Assembly (NCBI GenBank): GCA_031178805.1 | Contig: JAPSIJ010000192.1 | Span: forward strand, 1 to 5,273 | Origin: Cellulomonas sp. | GTDB lineage: Bacteria; Actinomycetota; Actinomycetes; Actinomycetales; Cellulomonadaceae | Length of the DNA: 5,273 nt | Reading direction: 5' to 3' | Shown: positions 4,891-5,273 of the stretch, piece by piece | How the letters are laid out: each line of letters starts with the position of its first letter | How positions within the stretch are numbered: position 1 is the stretch's first letter | Notes under the pieces: generated by a model | What the model was told of the DNA's origin: nothing | Databases searched by the model: none | Seen by the model: the letters and a program-made list of their open reading frames with translations, nothing else | Program-made: the position numbers and the translations under genes

Positions 4891-5273
4891 ATGGCGAAGC
4901 TCACCACCGACGAGCTCATCGACGCGTTCAAGGAGCTCACCCTCATCGAGCTCTCCGAGTTCGTGAAGGCGTTCGAGGAGACCTTCGAGGTCACCGCCGC
5001 GGCCCCGGCCGCCGTCGCCGTCGCCCCCGCTGCCGGCGGTGCCGGTGCGGACGCCCCGGCCGAGGAGGAGAAGGACGAGTTCGACGTCATCCTCGAGGCC
5101 GCCGGCGACAAGAAGATCCAGGTCATCAAGGAGGTGCGCGGCCTCACCTCGCTCGGTCTGAAGGAGGCCAAGGACCTCGTGGACGGCGCCCCGAAGCCGG
5201 TCCTGGAGAACGTCAACAAGGAGACCGCGGACAAGGCCAAGGCCGCCCTCGAGGGCGCCGGCGCCACCGTCAC
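4891..5273 (+). CDS. rplL: 50S ribosomal protein L7/L12, 3' end cut by the window
   Basis: The visible 127 codons plus two bases cover nearly the whole protein; L7/L12 is usually about 120-130 residues, so only the last few codons are missing. L7/L12 (bL12) forms dimers on L10 and its mobile C-terminal domains recruit and stimulate GTPase translation factors. The three parts are clear: an N-terminal dimerisation helix pair (about 1-33, including LTLIELSEFVKAFEE at 16-30), an Ala/Pro/Gly-rich flexible hinge (about 35-60), and the C-terminal domain from about 62. That domain contains KIQVIKEVRGLTSLGLKEAK (75-94) followed by DLVDGAPK, the surface that contacts factors. ATG 4891 has GGAAGGA (4875-4881) 9 bases upstream, the same ribosome binding sequence as rplJ. 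It is cotranscribed with rplJ. Codons are strongly biased to GAG, AAG, CTC and GTC, as expected of a highly expressed gene. Confidence 0.97.
   Translation, partial: MAKLTTDELIDAFKELTLIELSEFVKAFEETFEVTAAAPAAVAVAPAAGGAGADAPAEEEKDEFDVILEAAGDKKIQVIKEVRGLTSLGLKEAKDLVDGAPKPVLENVNKETADKAKAALEGAGATV

Noticed and set aside
1..5273. A novel defence, mobile or biosynthetic system
   Set aside because: All four or five genes belong to well-known families. No direct repeats, integrase, transposase, CRISPR array or anomalous base composition was seen.

Overview
The window comes from a very GC-rich genome. G/C dominates third codon positions in every gene, and start sites have GGAAGGA or GAGGAG type ribosome binding sites. 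Promoters look like TANNNT with weak -35 boxes, and the ribosomal protein sequences are of actinobacterial type. I infer a high-GC actinomycete, possibly of the Pseudonocardiales, but the exact lineage is a guess. All genes run on the + strand.

Layout: (1) positions 1-363 hold the 3' end of a VanY-type M15 zinc D,D-carboxypeptidase gene, cut by the window edge. (2) A 99-bp gap has a candidate -10 box and a perfect 10-bp inverted repeat, then osmC (463-900), a thiol peroxidase of the OsmC/Ohr family, which ends in a strong hairpin. (3) A 982-residue flavin and iron-sulfur D-2-hydroxyacid dehydrogenase (1033-3981) fuses a GlcD-like FAD half to a GlcF-like Fe-S/CCG half; it may be translated from a leaderless GTG start. 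(4) A short terminator overlaps the promoter of the ribosomal stalk operon. This is followed by a leader of about 220 nt that resembles the ribosomal protein L10 leader and contains a perfect 10-bp GC hairpin with a short T run (attenuator). (5) rplJ (L10, 4276-4809) and rplL (L7/L12, 4891 to the window end, missing only its last codons) follow, with two hairpins in their 81-bp spacer.

How the genes relate: rplJ and rplL form one functional unit. L10 and L7/L12 assemble the ribosomal stalk, and the leader is the expected site of L10-L12 autoregulation. The three upstream genes (cell-wall peptidase, peroxide defence, hydroxyacid oxidation) seem to be separate transcription units, because hairpins and promoter-like boxes lie between them. 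They show no obvious shared pathway.

I found no mobile element, CRISPR array, tRNA or rRNA, and nothing that amounts to a new biological system. The parts most worth a second look are cis-regulatory: the palindrome before osmC and the rplJ leader. The unusual cysteine spacing in the first Fe-S motif of the dehydrogenase also deserves a check.
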